Of a DNA stretch of 64,000 bases, positions 1-10,300 are shown piece after piece. Each line of letters begins with the position of its first letter. Within the stretch, counting starts at the first letter, position 1. The notes under the pieces were generated by a model. It ran no database searches. It was not told where the DNA came from and worked only from the letters and a program-made list of their open reading frames with translations. Origin of the DNA: Phocaeicola coprophilus (GTDB lineage Bacteria; Bacteroidota; Bacteroidia; Bacteroidales; Bacteroidaceae); assembly GCA_016900015.1 (NCBI GenBank), contig JACJJM010000005.1, positions 90,869 through 154,868 on the forward strand, read 5' to 3'. Made by a program: the position numbers and the translations under genes.

Positions 1-1
1 G

Positions 2-276
2 GACGGCAAGAATACCACGCTGCCCAAGAGCCAAAAGGACAGGGACACCATTCCCGGATATGTGCTGAGGAACTGCCCGCCGACCGATGGGCAGGATTCC
101 CCACAACTCAACCCGTTATTCGTCGAGGAGATGATGGGCTTCCCGGAAGGCTGGCTGGCATCACCTTTCCTCGCTGGCGTCAAGAATCCATAAAGGCGCT
201 GGGCAACGCATGGGTGCCGCAAGTTGCATACGAAATTTTCAAAGCCATAGAACAGAATGAAGACACTAACCTTTGA
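2..276 (+). pseudogene. 3' end of phage C5 DNA methyltransferase, frameshifted
   Basis: The gene enters from the left edge. Frame 2 encodes the typical late C5-methyltransferase segment LNPLFVEEMMGFPEGW and then stops at 191-193. The expected last motif, ALGNAWVPQVAYEIFKAIE, lies in frame 1 and ends at 276. The two halves align as one protein if a single base is lost or gained at about 165-180, so this is either a real frameshift mutation or a sequence error. Family knowledge: such enzymes protect phage DNA from host restriction. Only the last ~90 residues are in the window, so the catalytic PC motif cannot be seen. Confidence 0.6.
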
Positions 277-418
277 CGTGATGCTGGGCGACAGGTACGT
301 CTGCACGCTGCACTACGAGTATTGCCCGCTCTTCCCCATCGAGGAACGCGAGCTGCATGACTTCGTGGTGAGCAAGCGGCCCACGTTGAGAAATAAGAAT
401 TTTAGAATTGAATTTTAA
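257..418 (+). CDS. Small phage protein (53 aa), unknown function
   Basis: ATG at 257 overlaps the last codons of the methyltransferase reading frame, and the stop is TAA at 416-418. The protein starts MKTLTFDVMLGDRYVC and is 53 residues long. Its overlap with the upstream gene and its tight spacing to the next gene support translational coupling in the same operon. No known domain is recognised. It contains two cysteines (C16, C23) and no signal peptide. Confidence 0.5.
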   Translation: MKTLTFDVMLGDRYVCTLHYEYCPLFPIEERELHDFVVSKRPTLRNKNFRIEF

Positions 419-431
419 AACTAATAATATT

Positions 432-737
432 ATGATAAGAGAACAACTTGAAAAGGCGGCATTGCTCTTTGCTGGTGCCGGTGAATGGGGCGAATGCCCA
501 TACAACCCGGATGCAAAGACCGGATTTATGGCTGGTGCCGAGTGGCGCATCAATTCCGTGTGGCACGATGATATATCCGAATGTAAGGATGTCAAACGGT
601 GGATTGTCGTTGAGTATAATAATGGCTATATTGATGTTCTACCTGACATCCGAGATTTGGATGGAGTTAAAGATTTAGTAGTTAGAGTGGCATACGTAGA
701 CGATTTGCTTCCCGAAAGAAAGGAGGAAACGAAATGA
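432..737 (+). CDS. Phage accessory protein, unknown (101 aa)
   Basis: The first ATG is at 432; the frame remains open upstream only to a TTG at 408. The protein (MIREQLEKAALLFAGAGEW...) is acidic and soluble with no membrane segment. It ends inside a strong Shine-Dalgarno-like AGGAGG at 721 that serves the next gene, overlapping that gene by 4 bases. It lies in a run of closely packed plus-strand genes typical of Bacteroides-phage accessory loci. No function can be assigned. Confidence 0.7.
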   Translation: MIREQLEKAALLFAGAGEWGECPYNPDAKTGFMAGAEWRINSVWHDDISECKDVKRWIVVEYNNGYIDVLPDIRDLDGVKDLVVRVAYVDDLLPERKEETK

Positions 738-1126
738 AAAAGAGAATTAGAAAGACTGGCGAAATAGTTGATGTGATAGCATGGTATAACATTATGGGTG
801 CGGAGCGTGACAAGGACGATTCGGTTTCTTACATTGATTCAAAAGGTAACGAATGCGTAAAGGTAGAAGGGCTTAATCTTGCATGGGACTTCGAGGACGT
901 GGAAGAGGTTTTGAGTACGAATATTGATCGGGAACAGATGCGTTTTTCAGTATCAAAAGACGTTCTTACTGCAATCATGGGTAGAATAAGTTATGACCCT
1001 CTGATGCAATGCTCTTGTCGTGGTATTGACGGGGAAGCACCTAACCCATATCAAAGCATAGCTCAAATAAGCGTACAAGCTGCCGATGCCCTCATTTCCG
1101 AATTGAAGAAAGGAGGTGAGAAATGA
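734..1126 (+). CDS. Phage accessory protein, unknown (130 aa)
   Basis: Starts with an ATG 8 bases after AGGAGG and overlaps both the preceding stop and the following start (ATGA-type overlaps), so it is part of a translationally coupled operon. It begins MKKRIRKTGEIVDVIAWYN, consistent with a small beta-rich N-terminal module, and ends in a helix ADALISELKKGG. No recognised catalytic motif, signal peptide or membrane segment is present. Confidence 0.7.
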   Translation: MKKRIRKTGEIVDVIAWYNIMGAERDKDDSVSYIDSKGNECVKVEGLNLAWDFEDVEEVLSTNIDREQMRFSVSKDVLTAIMGRISYDPLMQCSCRGIDGEAPNPYQSIAQISVQAADALISELKKGGEK

Positions 1127-1326
1127 TACGCGAAGTGACGATGTACAGAGCTGAGTGTGATGGGTGTAAATGTTATATAGATTTCCCGACACCATTTCCT
1201 GCATGGGCAAGGAATATTGCTATTAGTAATTGCGGGTGGAAAGAGATAAACGGCAAGTTATACTGTTTAATCTGTCAAAAGCATAATAAAGAAAAAGATG
1301 AGTATAAACCGAAAAACAAAGATTAA
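1123..1326 (+). CDS. Small zinc-ribbon-like phage protein (67 aa)
   Basis: Two cysteine pairs are visible: CDGC near residue 13 and CLIC near residue 46. Together they would make one treble-clef or ribbon zinc site. The rest is a short hydrophilic tail rich in lysine and glutamate. The start overlaps the previous stop and is preceded by GGAGGTGAG. A nucleic-acid or protein-binding adaptor role is possible but is inference only. Confidence 0.65.
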   Translation: MIREVTMYRAECDGCKCYIDFPTPFPAWARNIAISNCGWKEINGKLYCLICQKHNKEKDEYKPKNKD

Positions 1327-1329
1327 ATT

Positions 1330-1821
1330 ATGGAAAAGATTAGCGAAGAACAGAATTTAGAAAAGATTTGGTTTGAGGAAGCGAAAGAACAGACTATTGA
1401 AACACTTCCTATGTTTATCAATCACATCATGAATGATTACGACCATGATTATGGAACCATTTGTCATGCCTTGTCAGCTTGTGCATTGGCGGCTGCTTGG
1501 GCTGCGAACAATCATGAACAAGGAGGAATAACAGGATTTCAGGCAGGTTTTGTTATGTGGGATTTTATTAAGAAATGGATGTATGAGGATAACAAGACTG
1601 CCCTTAGAATCGTGAATTACGACAACATGCTCTATCCGCAATATGAAGATAAGTTTGACAAGGTTATCTCAAATGGAGTCTTTGAGAGCATACAAAAAGC
1701 GGCACAAGATAGTTTGGATGAAGTCAAACAAGGACGAGAGGTACATCCTGACGTTATCAAGCATTGGGAAAGTATTGTTGCCGGAAATGTCCCGTTTGGA
1801 TATAGAATTAAGGAGGGCTAA
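1330..1821 (+). CDS. Phage accessory protein, helical (163 aa)
   Basis: The ATG at 1330 follows three bases after the previous stop. The protein is predicted to be mostly helical, with an alanine-rich central segment (ALSACALAAAWAANN, about residues 47-61) and a conserved-looking FQAGFVMWDFIKKW. No signal peptide is present. It resembles uncharacterised proteins of Bacteroidales phages; the function is unknown. Confidence 0.7.
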   Translation: MEKISEEQNLEKIWFEEAKEQTIETLPMFINHIMNDYDHDYGTICHALSACALAAAWAANNHEQGGITGFQAGFVMWDFIKKWMYEDNKTALRIVNYDNMLYPQYEDKFDKVISNGVFESIQKAAQDSLDEVKQGREVHPDVIKHWESIVAGNVPFGYRIKEG

Positions 1822-1824
1822 ACA

Positions 1825-1971
1825 ATGACAGTACAGGAATTGATTGACGAACTTATGAAAGTGGAAGATAAGTCAGCTATCATAAATGTAGTTGAAGGAG
1901 ATGCAGACAATGATTTTGTTTATGAAATCAGAGTTGAATGGAATGGTAATTATCCAATAATAGTGATTTGA
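1825..1971 (+). CDS. Very small phage protein (48 aa)
   Basis: The ATG at 1825 is three bases downstream of the previous stop and preceded by AGGAGGG (1811-1817); the stop TGA is at 1969-1971. The protein starts MTVQELIDELMKVEDKSAI, which looks like a helix followed by two beta strands. This pattern is common in short phage proteins that begin with TVxELIxxL. Spacing and ribosome-binding site support it as a real gene. Function unknown. Confidence 0.6.
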   Translation: MTVQELIDELMKVEDKSAIINVVEGDADNDFVYEIRVEWNGNYPIIVI

Positions 1972-1973
1972 TT

Positions 1974-2192
1974 ATGGAACGCAAGATAGGAGAAAAAAGC
2001 TACTTTAATGAAAATTGGATTAAAGCTGATAAGCCTATCAGTGAATATCCTATTGGTACAAAGTTTAAATCTATCAGTGGAGGTTATTGGATAAAGACCG
2101 AAAGAGGATATAAATGGTGTACTGGAGCCACATTTCCGAGAGTTGGAGGAGATTATATAGGATTGGTTTGTTTACCAGATAATAATGATTGA
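1974..2192 (+). CDS. Small phage protein (72 aa), unknown
   Basis: The ATG at 1974 is chosen over an upstream in-frame TTG at 1968. It encodes MERKIGEKSYFNENWIKADK..., a beta-rich, aromatic-rich sequence with a WIKTERGYKW segment. Its opening (MERKIGE) resembles the opening of the next protein (MEWKIGEIKQINGEWY), which suggests the two share a small N-terminal module. Function unknown. Confidence 0.6.
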   Translation: MERKIGEKSYFNENWIKADKPISEYPIGTKFKSISGGYWIKTERGYKWCTGATFPRVGGDYIGLVCLPDNND

Positions 2193-2946
2193 TATGGAAT
2201 GGAAAATAGGAGAAATAAAGCAAATAAACGGTGAGTGGTATCAGTGCTTAAAATCACCTGACGGAGGTTGTAAACATTGTGATATGAACTTTGAGGGCAA
2301 ATGTCCAATACCAATTAAAGAATGTACAGAAAGTGGTAGAAGCGATAAGTCTTATGTTATCTTCAAGAAACTTGAAAAGGTCGGAGAGCCTATTGAGTTT
2401 GCCAGAGGATTGTATTTCCAAAGATACCAGTTGGCTGACTCAACCGCATTTTACGAAGGAAACACACGCTTATTTTTCAACGCACCGACAAAGACGTTTG
2501 TATATATAGAAATTAAAACCAAAGAAGATATGGAAGAAAAGAACAATGCAAAACATTCCAATTCTGAAAAGATTGGAAAGAATTTGAAAGAGTTTGACCT
2601 CGAAGCAGCCAAATCAGGCAAGCCTGTCTGCACAAGAGACGGAAGAAAGGCAAGGATTATTTGCTTTGACAGAATTAGTGGTGACGATTATTATAAAATC
2701 GTTGCTTGTGTTACAGCTTTTGATGAGGATTTTGAAGAAGTTTTATTCTATGGTATCGATGGGTACATAGTTGACTCACAGAACCCGAAAGATGAAGACC
2801 TTATGATGCTCCCCGAAAAGAAAGAGGGATGGATAAATGTGTACAAGGAGCGATGCTATGAAAGCAAGGAGGAAGCTATCAGACATATCGCACCAGGCAC
2901 ACACTATATAGACACAATTAGAGTGGAATGGGAGGATAAAGAATGA
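2185..2946 (+). CDS. Phage accessory protein with cysteine cluster (253 aa)
   Basis: The start is at 2185, or at the second ATG at 2194, overlapping the previous stop. The N-terminal ~45 residues contain a cysteine cluster (CLKSPDGGCKHCDMNFEGKC) that could bind a metal. The second half, from about residue 138, is a distinct module (DLEAAKSGKPVCTRDGRKARIICFD...) of a kind recurring in Bacteroidales phage proteins of unknown role. It looks like a two-module fusion of small domains. No enzymatic motif is recognised. Confidence 0.65.
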   Translation: MIDMEWKIGEIKQINGEWYQCLKSPDGGCKHCDMNFEGKCPIPIKECTESGRSDKSYVIFKKLEKVGEPIEFARGLYFQRYQLADSTAFYEGNTRLFFNAPTKTFVYIEIKTKEDMEEKNNAKHSNSEKIGKNLKEFDLEAAKSGKPVCTRDGRKARIICFDRISGDDYYKIVACVTAFDEDFEEVLFYGIDGYIVDSQNPKDEDLMMLPEKKEGWINVYKERCYESKEEAIRHIAPGTHYIDTIRVEWEDKE

Positions 2947-3326
2947 TAGAAGAAAGTTACGTCAGCTTCGAGACGGCAAGGATGCTGAAAGAGGCAAGGT
3001 TTGACGTGCCGTGCTTCAACCAATACACAGACAGAGGTACGGTATGGCATTGTGATTGCCCGGAGAATTTTAACATAAGTCAGTGTGCAACTTCGTGCCC
3101 CACACAAGCGTTGGCTGCAAGGTGGCTTCGTGAAGTACACAGAATAGTAGTGGATGCCACTTTGATTCCTCCATCAACCGATGGGAATGCTTGGAGATAC
3201 TTCATCGGGGAAATGGATGATATGGTATGGAACGGTGATTATGTGCCGTCAGATGAATTTTACAGAACTTACGAAAAAGCCCTTGAAGCAGGCTTGCAGG
3301 AAGCTATTAAACTGATTAAAAAATAA
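2943..3326 (+). CDS. Phage accessory protein, Cys-rich (127 aa)
   Basis: Starts with an ATGA overlap with the preceding gene. It begins MIEESYVSFETARMLKEARFDVPC. A CDCPENFNISQCATSCPTQALAARWLREVH stretch combines several cysteines with the helix that many Bacteroidales phage proteins of this size share. Function unknown; possibly a small adaptor. Confidence 0.7.
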   Translation: MIEESYVSFETARMLKEARFDVPCFNQYTDRGTVWHCDCPENFNISQCATSCPTQALAARWLREVHRIVVDATLIPPSTDGNAWRYFIGEMDDMVWNGDYVPSDEFYRTYEKALEAGLQEAIKLIKK

Positions 3327-3331
3327 GGATT

Positions 3332-3535
3332 ATGAAGAAGAGAATTAAAGATGCAGTCTGCGTTCTTCTCGGCAAGAAGATGGCTATAGACAAAGATACG
3401 TCCATATACGATATTGTAGGATGGAAGTACGGCATTGTCAGACCGTCATACAAAGAGATATACAGCGAAATTTCAATCAAGTTTAAAGAACTGTCCGACA
3501 TGGCACTGAGGTTGTCAATAGGACATCAAAAATAA
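3332..3535 (+). CDS. Small phage protein (67 aa), unknown
   Basis: The ATG lies six bases after the previous stop in the same operon. The product starts with a basic helix (MKKRIKDAVCVLLGKKM) and has no recognised motif. It ends five bases before the next ATG. Spacing and orientation support it; function unknown. Confidence 0.6.
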   Translation: MKKRIKDAVCVLLGKKMAIDKDTSIYDIVGWKYGIVRPSYKEIYSEISIKFKELSDMALRLSIGHQK

Positions 3536-3540
3536 GAATT

Positions 3541-3963
3541 ATGAAATCAAAACAAGTATTAGACGTGCAGCAGATGCAGCACCTGCAAGAGTTGGGGCTG
3601 GAACTGAAAGAAACAATGCTGTATTGGGTTAGTTTACGAAGCTGGCACGAAAATAACTTCGTTACCACGAAGGAGAACGCAATGGAGGTTATTGACGAAA
3701 GTTGCGGAATGCTCCCCGCCTACACCTTGCAGGACGTGCTGGATGCGCTGCCAAATAGAATATACGACAAAGGAGCATTTTATCTTGGGTGCTATGACAT
3801 AATGATTGATGAGCATGATATATGCTATGCTAAATGGTGTGGATCGGAAATTGAATCCACATACGTGGAAATAGAAATTAAAGACAATCTTATTGATGCC
3901 GCCTACGAATTATTGGTATGGTGCATCGAGAACAAATTTGTAGAAACGAACAAAAACGAATGA
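3541..3963 (+). CDS. Phage accessory protein, unknown (140 aa)
   Basis: Begins MKSKQVLDVQQMQHLQELG, a helix typical of a family of uncharacterised Bacteroidales phage and prophage proteins. The middle contains an ALPNRIYDKGAFYLGC segment and the C-terminus an amphipathic helix (IDAAYELLVWCIENKF). No signal peptide or catalytic motif is seen. It is followed after three bases by the DUF3127 gene. Confidence 0.65.
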   Translation: MKSKQVLDVQQMQHLQELGLELKETMLYWVSLRSWHENNFVTTKENAMEVIDESCGMLPAYTLQDVLDALPNRIYDKGAFYLGCYDIMIDEHDICYAKWCGSEIESTYVEIEIKDNLIDAAYELLVWCIENKFVETNKNE

Positions 3964-3966
3964 GCT

Positions 3967-4245
3967 ATGAACATCAAAGGAAAAATCACATGGGTGTCCG
4001 ATGTGCAAAGCATCCGGACACGCGACAACAGAACACTCTTAAAAAAAGAGGCAGTCATTGAAACACAGGAACGCTACCCACAATCCCTCTGTTTCGAGGT
4101 CTGGGGTGACGACGTGCAAAACCAGTATCTCGCCACAGACCAACTCGTGGAGGTGGATTATAACATGCACGCCGTTCCTTACAACGGAAAGTATTTCTTC
4201 AATCATGCAAAAGCATGGAAAATTGTGCTGCTGGAACAACGTTGA
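3967..4245 (+). CDS. DUF3127 family protein, probable OB-fold ssDNA-binding-like
   Basis: The 92-residue protein matches DUF3127 features: an N-terminal strand region MNIKGKITWVSD, then KEAVIETQERYPQSLCFEVWGDD, then a conserved FNHAKAWKI ending. This family is small, Bacteroidota-centred and thought to adopt a single-strand-binding-like OB fold. In a phage it would fit a role in DNA replication or recombination (inference). It is the last gene of the plus-strand accessory operon and is followed immediately by the shared hairpin terminator. Confidence 0.75.
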   Translation: MNIKGKITWVSDVQSIRTRDNRTLLKKEAVIETQERYPQSLCFEVWGDDVQNQYLATDQLVEVDYNMHAVPYNGKYFFNHAKAWKIVLLEQR

Positions 4246-4268
4246 CATGTCACCTCATGACTATAAAG

Positions 4269-4303
4269 CATCCCTGAAAGATTGCCTCTTCCAGGGATGT
4301 TTT
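4269..4303 (+). terminator. Intrinsic terminator between convergent phage operons
   Basis: CATCCCTG (4269-4276) pairs with CAGGGATG (4292-4299), followed by TTTTG. It lies in the 61-base gap between the end of the plus-strand accessory operon and the end of the giant minus-strand gene. The T-run favours the plus direction. On the minus strand the tail CTTTATAG is weaker. Confidence 0.7.
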
Positions 4304-4306
4304 GTT

Positions 4307-7300
4307 TCATTTCAGTATTTCTTTCGCTTTCATTATCATTCCCGCTTTAAATTCACGTATCCGCATTTCCAATTCCTTGTCGCCAGGATTATCTTTCAAC
4401 CGGTCTTCCATCTTGCGTAACGTCTTCATCTTTTGCTTGAAATAATTAATGAATTCGATTTCACCACTTTCCTGCATTTGTTCAAACTCATCCTTAAACT
4501 CCGTCCGACCGTCATTGATAAACTGCTTGTAGCGCTTCTCTGCCACACGTAGCTCTTCATAGCGGTCCCGATATTCGTAAAACACCCGGTTCACGGCTGC
4601 GGTCACAGTCTTTTCCGTTACAGGATTGATAAAACGGTTCACGACAGGGATGGTTCGAGGTTCTATATTCCCCCAATCACCCGTGGTTACATCCACAACC
4701 ATACCCGTAAGATTCGACATGGTTTTACCTATACCGCCGGTATATGACGTTATGATGTGTTCCATGTAGGCCGGATTGATGAATGTTCCCCAAAAATGAC
4801 TACGAAGGGCATCATTACCGCCTACATTATTCAAGATGCGTGAGATTTCCACATATACAGGACTTACGCCTTTATAAACACGTTCGTACTCCGGTAGGTT
4901 TTTTGTATAATCTGTAACTTTTGCGATGTCATGTCCCATAAAATCCCGATTAAAGGCCACATCCATAAACGGAGCCACCAGGTCCGGCATCAAGCCTCCG
5001 ACAGCCTCTTGTACACTCGGTTCACCTTCTGGAATAAGATTGATGAATCCCACTGCACTCTGTACTTGTCGAGCCGTGGACACAGCAGCTTTTTCCGGCG
5101 TCATCCGATTGGTAAGGACTCGATAAAGGATGTCTCCAAGCCCATACACTTCGCGGAACAAAGGCGGCAATGGAATCTTTATATACCCCCCGCCTAGGTA
5201 TATCAGCCAGTTATTCATACGTGTATAGTCTGTCTGATTGAAATAATCGTCATCATCGCCGCCTCCAAGAGCAGAAACAAGAAGTTCGTTCAACATGGGC
5301 ATCACAAAGCCGGAAGCCATGATGGTACCGAGGGTTTTAAGCACACGTTTCTTATGGTTCTTTGCAGCTTGACCCACCTGATACAATCCTTGCACGGCCG
5401 GATTGAAGAACAGAATCCATTTATTCATGAACCAGGCAAGTGCGGCCCACACACCTTTGCCTTTGCCCAACGCGCCTTTCTTGTTGAAGTTGACCGAAAT
5501 GTTTTTCGCTGCATCTATTGAATCTTCAATGCCATATCCGGCTTGACGCGAAGACATGTAAGCGTTAAACCGATTCACATCTTCCGCAATCCGATTGGCA
5601 GTCTCCAGACACTTGATTACAGCATTCAGCCCGTCACGAGTCATACTGAAAGTCTTGCGTATGCCTCTTATTTCTTGCAATGCCCGCTCATATTCCTTCT
5701 TGTAATCTTCAATCGTATGAACAGCCGTGTAGCCGGTTTCTCCTCCATTCTCAATGAACTCCTTGAAATACACATCCGTCTGTCTGTTAGGATTGTAATG
5801 TTCAAACACCCCTCTTGATACAGCTGCAAAGCTTTTAGGAATGTTTCTGAGATAATGGGCCGAAGCAAGGAAACCTTTGTTCATATACTCCATCGTGGCC
5901 GATTGAATCGTGTCGCGCACAAAATTCGCGGCAACAAAGTCCGGATTGTTACTTGTCAGTCCTCCACCATACAAACGTTTCAAGCGGTTATAGTATTCCC
6001 AGAAGATGTTTTCCTCACCTTCCGGATTGGTCTTTCCGTTAAGAGCCTGTGCCGCACGTGGGTCTCCGTTGATATAGATGACATACTCTATGCCGTTTAT
6101 CATCAATGATACAAAGTGTTCCGGCCTTTGTCCCGATTTGGTCTTTAGCTCCATGCCAAAAGGCACTTTTCCACGATAGGCACGACCTTCTTCCTTCTCC
6201 TTTTGCATCCTCTTCTCAAAATCGTCCATTTTCTGCATGATGGTTTCAGGAGAGTCGTTCTCATTAATATCAGGATACACCTTTTCCACCTGCCCATGCA
6301 CTGTGTTGTAAGTGTGAGCATACCACACGTTGGCAATTACAGCCAACTCGTTCGGACGGTTTATGACAAAATTATAGAAACGCTGTTTCATCTTATTGCG
6401 ATTGCCTAAAATAATGGCATTCTGAGCCGAAAGAGCTATCTGCGCAATAGGATTATCAGCCAAAGATTTTCGTCCTTTAGCCTTTTTCTCCTTTTGCACC
6501 GGCGTTTCACGACGTGTGTAGTCATATACATCTTCTGCAATATCCTCCTGCCAGCCTTTAAGCGGAACGTAATATTGCATCATGTTTTTTATCTCTTCAT
6601 ACCGCTCCTGACTCAACATCCCGCTTTCTAACAGCTTATCCAGCGTTGCATTGGTCGCGTTGTTGATATGTTGCCATAATGAATCAATTTCTTCCTGAGT
6701 TGCTTCACTTTCAAAATCACGCACCAATTCTTCTGCATGAGTCTTGTATTGTGCCTTAATCTCCTTTATGCGGCGATTATATTCCAACTTATCGATTACC
6801 TGGTTCTTTAAATCTTCATCCAGTTGGTCTTGCTGGTCACGTAAGACTAATCCTTCCAAACCCGAATAATCTCCTCCTTCAGCCAATTTCTTTTCGTAAT
6901 CAGCTTGTACCTGTTGCATCAACACATCATATTGATCTTGGTTGATTTTGCCTTTATCCAGCTTGTCGTCCAATTCTGCCTTTCCTTCATCGTATGCCGC
7001 CTTTGCATCACGGTGTAATAACACATCATTACGCTCAAGTCCGCTTTTTGCATAAATGTAATCTTCAACTTTCTGGCGCCCATATTTATCAGACAACTTT
7101 TTGACGACATCAAGCAATGGTTCAAAATAATTCTTGATATAACGTTCATTATCTATTTTGTTGAGAGAACTTAGCCTGTTCTCGGCTGTATAGGCATTTT
7201 CAAAGCTTCTGATTCTTTTCTTGCTATACTTTTCTATGACATTTTGAAGCAACTTTAATGACAACATACTGTCTTGAAAAGCCTCTTGGAAACGAAATTC

Positions 7301-10300
7301 ATTGGTACTAACAGCTTTGTCATATTCCTGGATGATTGCAGGACGGTCGGAGAAGCGGAATCTTACATCATCATCTCTATCCGTACTCTCTGCCACCCGT
7401 GTGTCAGCCTCAACAGACGAAGCAAAGTTACCAACTCCCAACTCATACTGCTTGCGGGTATCGACCGCCGTACCCAATATACTACGGTATCTGCCCGGCT
7501 CGGCAAGATTCTCATAACTTCTCCAGAGGATATAGCGCAGCTCGTTGTCACTTAATGTCACTCCACTGAAATCCTCAAACCCTATCTTGTGCAGCATGTT
7601 TAGGAACAATTCTTTTATCTTCTGCCACCAGCTCGCATTGATATTCTCAAAGTCGGTGTTCTCGGCCAGCGAAGCGAGGTATTCTTCCGTTGCAGTATGG
7701 ATGTTCCAATTATGTTTCTTGGACAAATCAACAATCTTTTGACGAATAGCCTCATCTGCATTCCGGAATACGTTATCCAGGAAGGTATTGAAATGCGAGC
7801 CGAACAGTTGACGCAACCCATAATGCGCCACGGCTTCATGCAGCAACGTTTGTTCCGCATCGAACACGCTCCTATGGTTAGAAATTACAATCGTGATGCG
7901 TCCGGTGCTGCGTGAATAGAAACCTTTGGCCTTTGCACGCTCCCCTTGCAGTGTGCTTGCATCGGTCACGATGTCCACATTATCAAGATGTAACTTCTCG
8001 GCCAATTCCTGAACGGCAGTCACCATGCGCTGACGTTCCCTTATTGCAAATGCCCTCCGCTGTGCTGCCGTGCGTGTAGAGCGACCTGTCATCTTTGCGA
8101 CCGGGTCATTCTCATAGCTAAGCTCGTCGTCGGTCAGCATACCATCGCCTCCTCTTAACATGGCAGTGGCTTTCTTGCGTCCCTTGCTGATACCGTCTAC
8201 AATCTTCACACCGAGCTTCTTCAATTCTTCAAGCAATGACGGAGTAACTGTATTGTCAGGTATGGCAACATTCTCTCCTTCGATAAGTTCGGCGATGCGC
8301 TGCGCCACCTCACTGTCAGGAACAATGCGTACAGGACGCATCCATCTCGAAAGGATTACTTTGCGTTTCTTGTCGCCGCTAAGTTGGCGGTTAACCGGAC
8401 CTGCGTTCCATTTCGTTTCTCCAACAGAGTCTTTAGCTCCCTCTGCCTGATAGCCGCTTGTCAGTTCGCTTTCGGGCACTTCTACCTCAACCGTTACAAG
8501 GTTGGGACGTTGATAGGCTTCTGCGAACTGGTCATTAAGCGGATTGCGTGAGGTGTGGAAATAAGGATTGTATGCTACCCACAAGCCTTTGCCGTTGTCT
8601 TTAACAATGTAGATGTGGTTTTTGTGCGCTCCCTCTTTCTCTACAAGTTCAGGGCGTTCGTCCGATACTTCCCATTGGCCGAACTCCGAGGGTGCTTGAC
8701 TTATCCTGTTGCTACCTGTGCCAATCTTCTTCGACATGGGTGGATACAACTTGCCGTCCACCAACGACATGGCGCGGTACACCTTTACAGTTGGCTCACT
8801 GTTCAACCGCTCTATCTCGCTTGCATCATCCACAACCCGGAACAAATCATTGGCTTCTTCCTCATTGGTCGTATAATCATCAAGCCTGTACAACGCATCA
8901 TCCTCGTTGGTTTCTTCCTTTACCTTTACACCAAGTTTCGACAACTCCCTTACTACTTTTTCTATATTTTCTGCCGGAATGTCCGCACGCAACTTTCCGC
9001 GGTAGGGATAGAAGTTGCTGCCATTAACAGCACGGAGCAATGCCTTGTTTTCGTAGTAAACGGCGCCGTCTTTCTTCGTCTTGGGTACGGTCAGATAGTA
9101 CACTTTCGCCCAGCTGCTGCCTGTAATATCCACTTTTCCGTCATGACTGGTAACGGGCATGTAGTCTTTTATCTGTTTCAAGCGGCTGATGATTGGCGCA
9201 CCACTTGTTTTCAGCATGGATGTATTCCACTTATCCGGCATCAATATACCGTCATGCACATTCCCGTCAATATCGGTGTAGCTGATAAGCTGGCCGGGGT
9301 ATCCTCCATATTCGTCTTGTGTATCTGCAATGGCCTGAAGAATGTTTCCCGTCATGATGAAACCCGTCTTTCGTGTTCCTGTCGGTATTTGGCTGTCCCA
9401 GTTCTCAAGCGTGGTGGAACGTGCCGCATCCCAATTATCGTTGGTCGTCTTGTAAATGCTTCGTAACGCTTCGGGCTGCGACAACTTGATTTCCATACGC
9501 CTGCGTCCGTCAAGAGTGGCGAACACGGCAAGCGTGGTCGAGGCAGTTATCTTGCTGTCCTTTGCCTTGTAACCGCAGAATATGGCCGGTGTGGAAAAAT
9601 CGAACACCGTGCTTTCAAGATTGTCTGGCATGAGGTACGACTTCCCGACTTCAAACATGTGCAGACGCTGTTTCAACATATCGCTGTTCGTGTTGAGGCG
9701 CACCATGTTGTCGTTGTGCTTCGATTCTACATTCTCATTGGTCTCTCTCGCGTAATCAGCAATGGCGGCTTGCTTTTCCTCGGCGGTACGTTTCTGCTGG
9801 CGGTTGATTTTATCGGTCTGCTTGGCAATATCTTCCTGCGCCCTTACCTTTGACCGCTCATAGCGGGCTTCCTCGGCGGCAATTCGTGCCTCGTCCTCTT
9901 TGTCAATGGTGGCAATGAGTTGACGTACATAATCTTCAGGGCGTTTGCCTTTGTTCACTTGCTCGATGGTCTTGCGTATTTCAGCTGCTTTCATCGGTTT
10001 GCGCAACACGTCCATTTCCACCTGTTCAACGTATGAATTCCGTGCAAATGGATTGGTGCCGGTCGGGTCTATGCCCTCGGAGGACACACGTTTGTTCAAA
10101 GTCTTGGCACGAAGCGGCATGACGGTAATCTTCAAGTCATTGCTCCCCGTGTCGTTCAAGTATTTTATGAGTTCATTGTATCGTCTTACGACATCATCAT
10201 AGAACTCTTCCTGCTCTTTGGTGGTCAGCAACGCCACATAGCCGGTTATCTTACGCGCATCATCCTCTTGCGGCTTATACTCGTCAAGCTCATTGGTCTG

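Noticed and set aside
8555..9466. 303-aa plus-strand frame inside the giant gene
   Set aside because: It is antisense to the helicase-peptidase interval of the giant protein; composition is that of a reverse-complement shadow.
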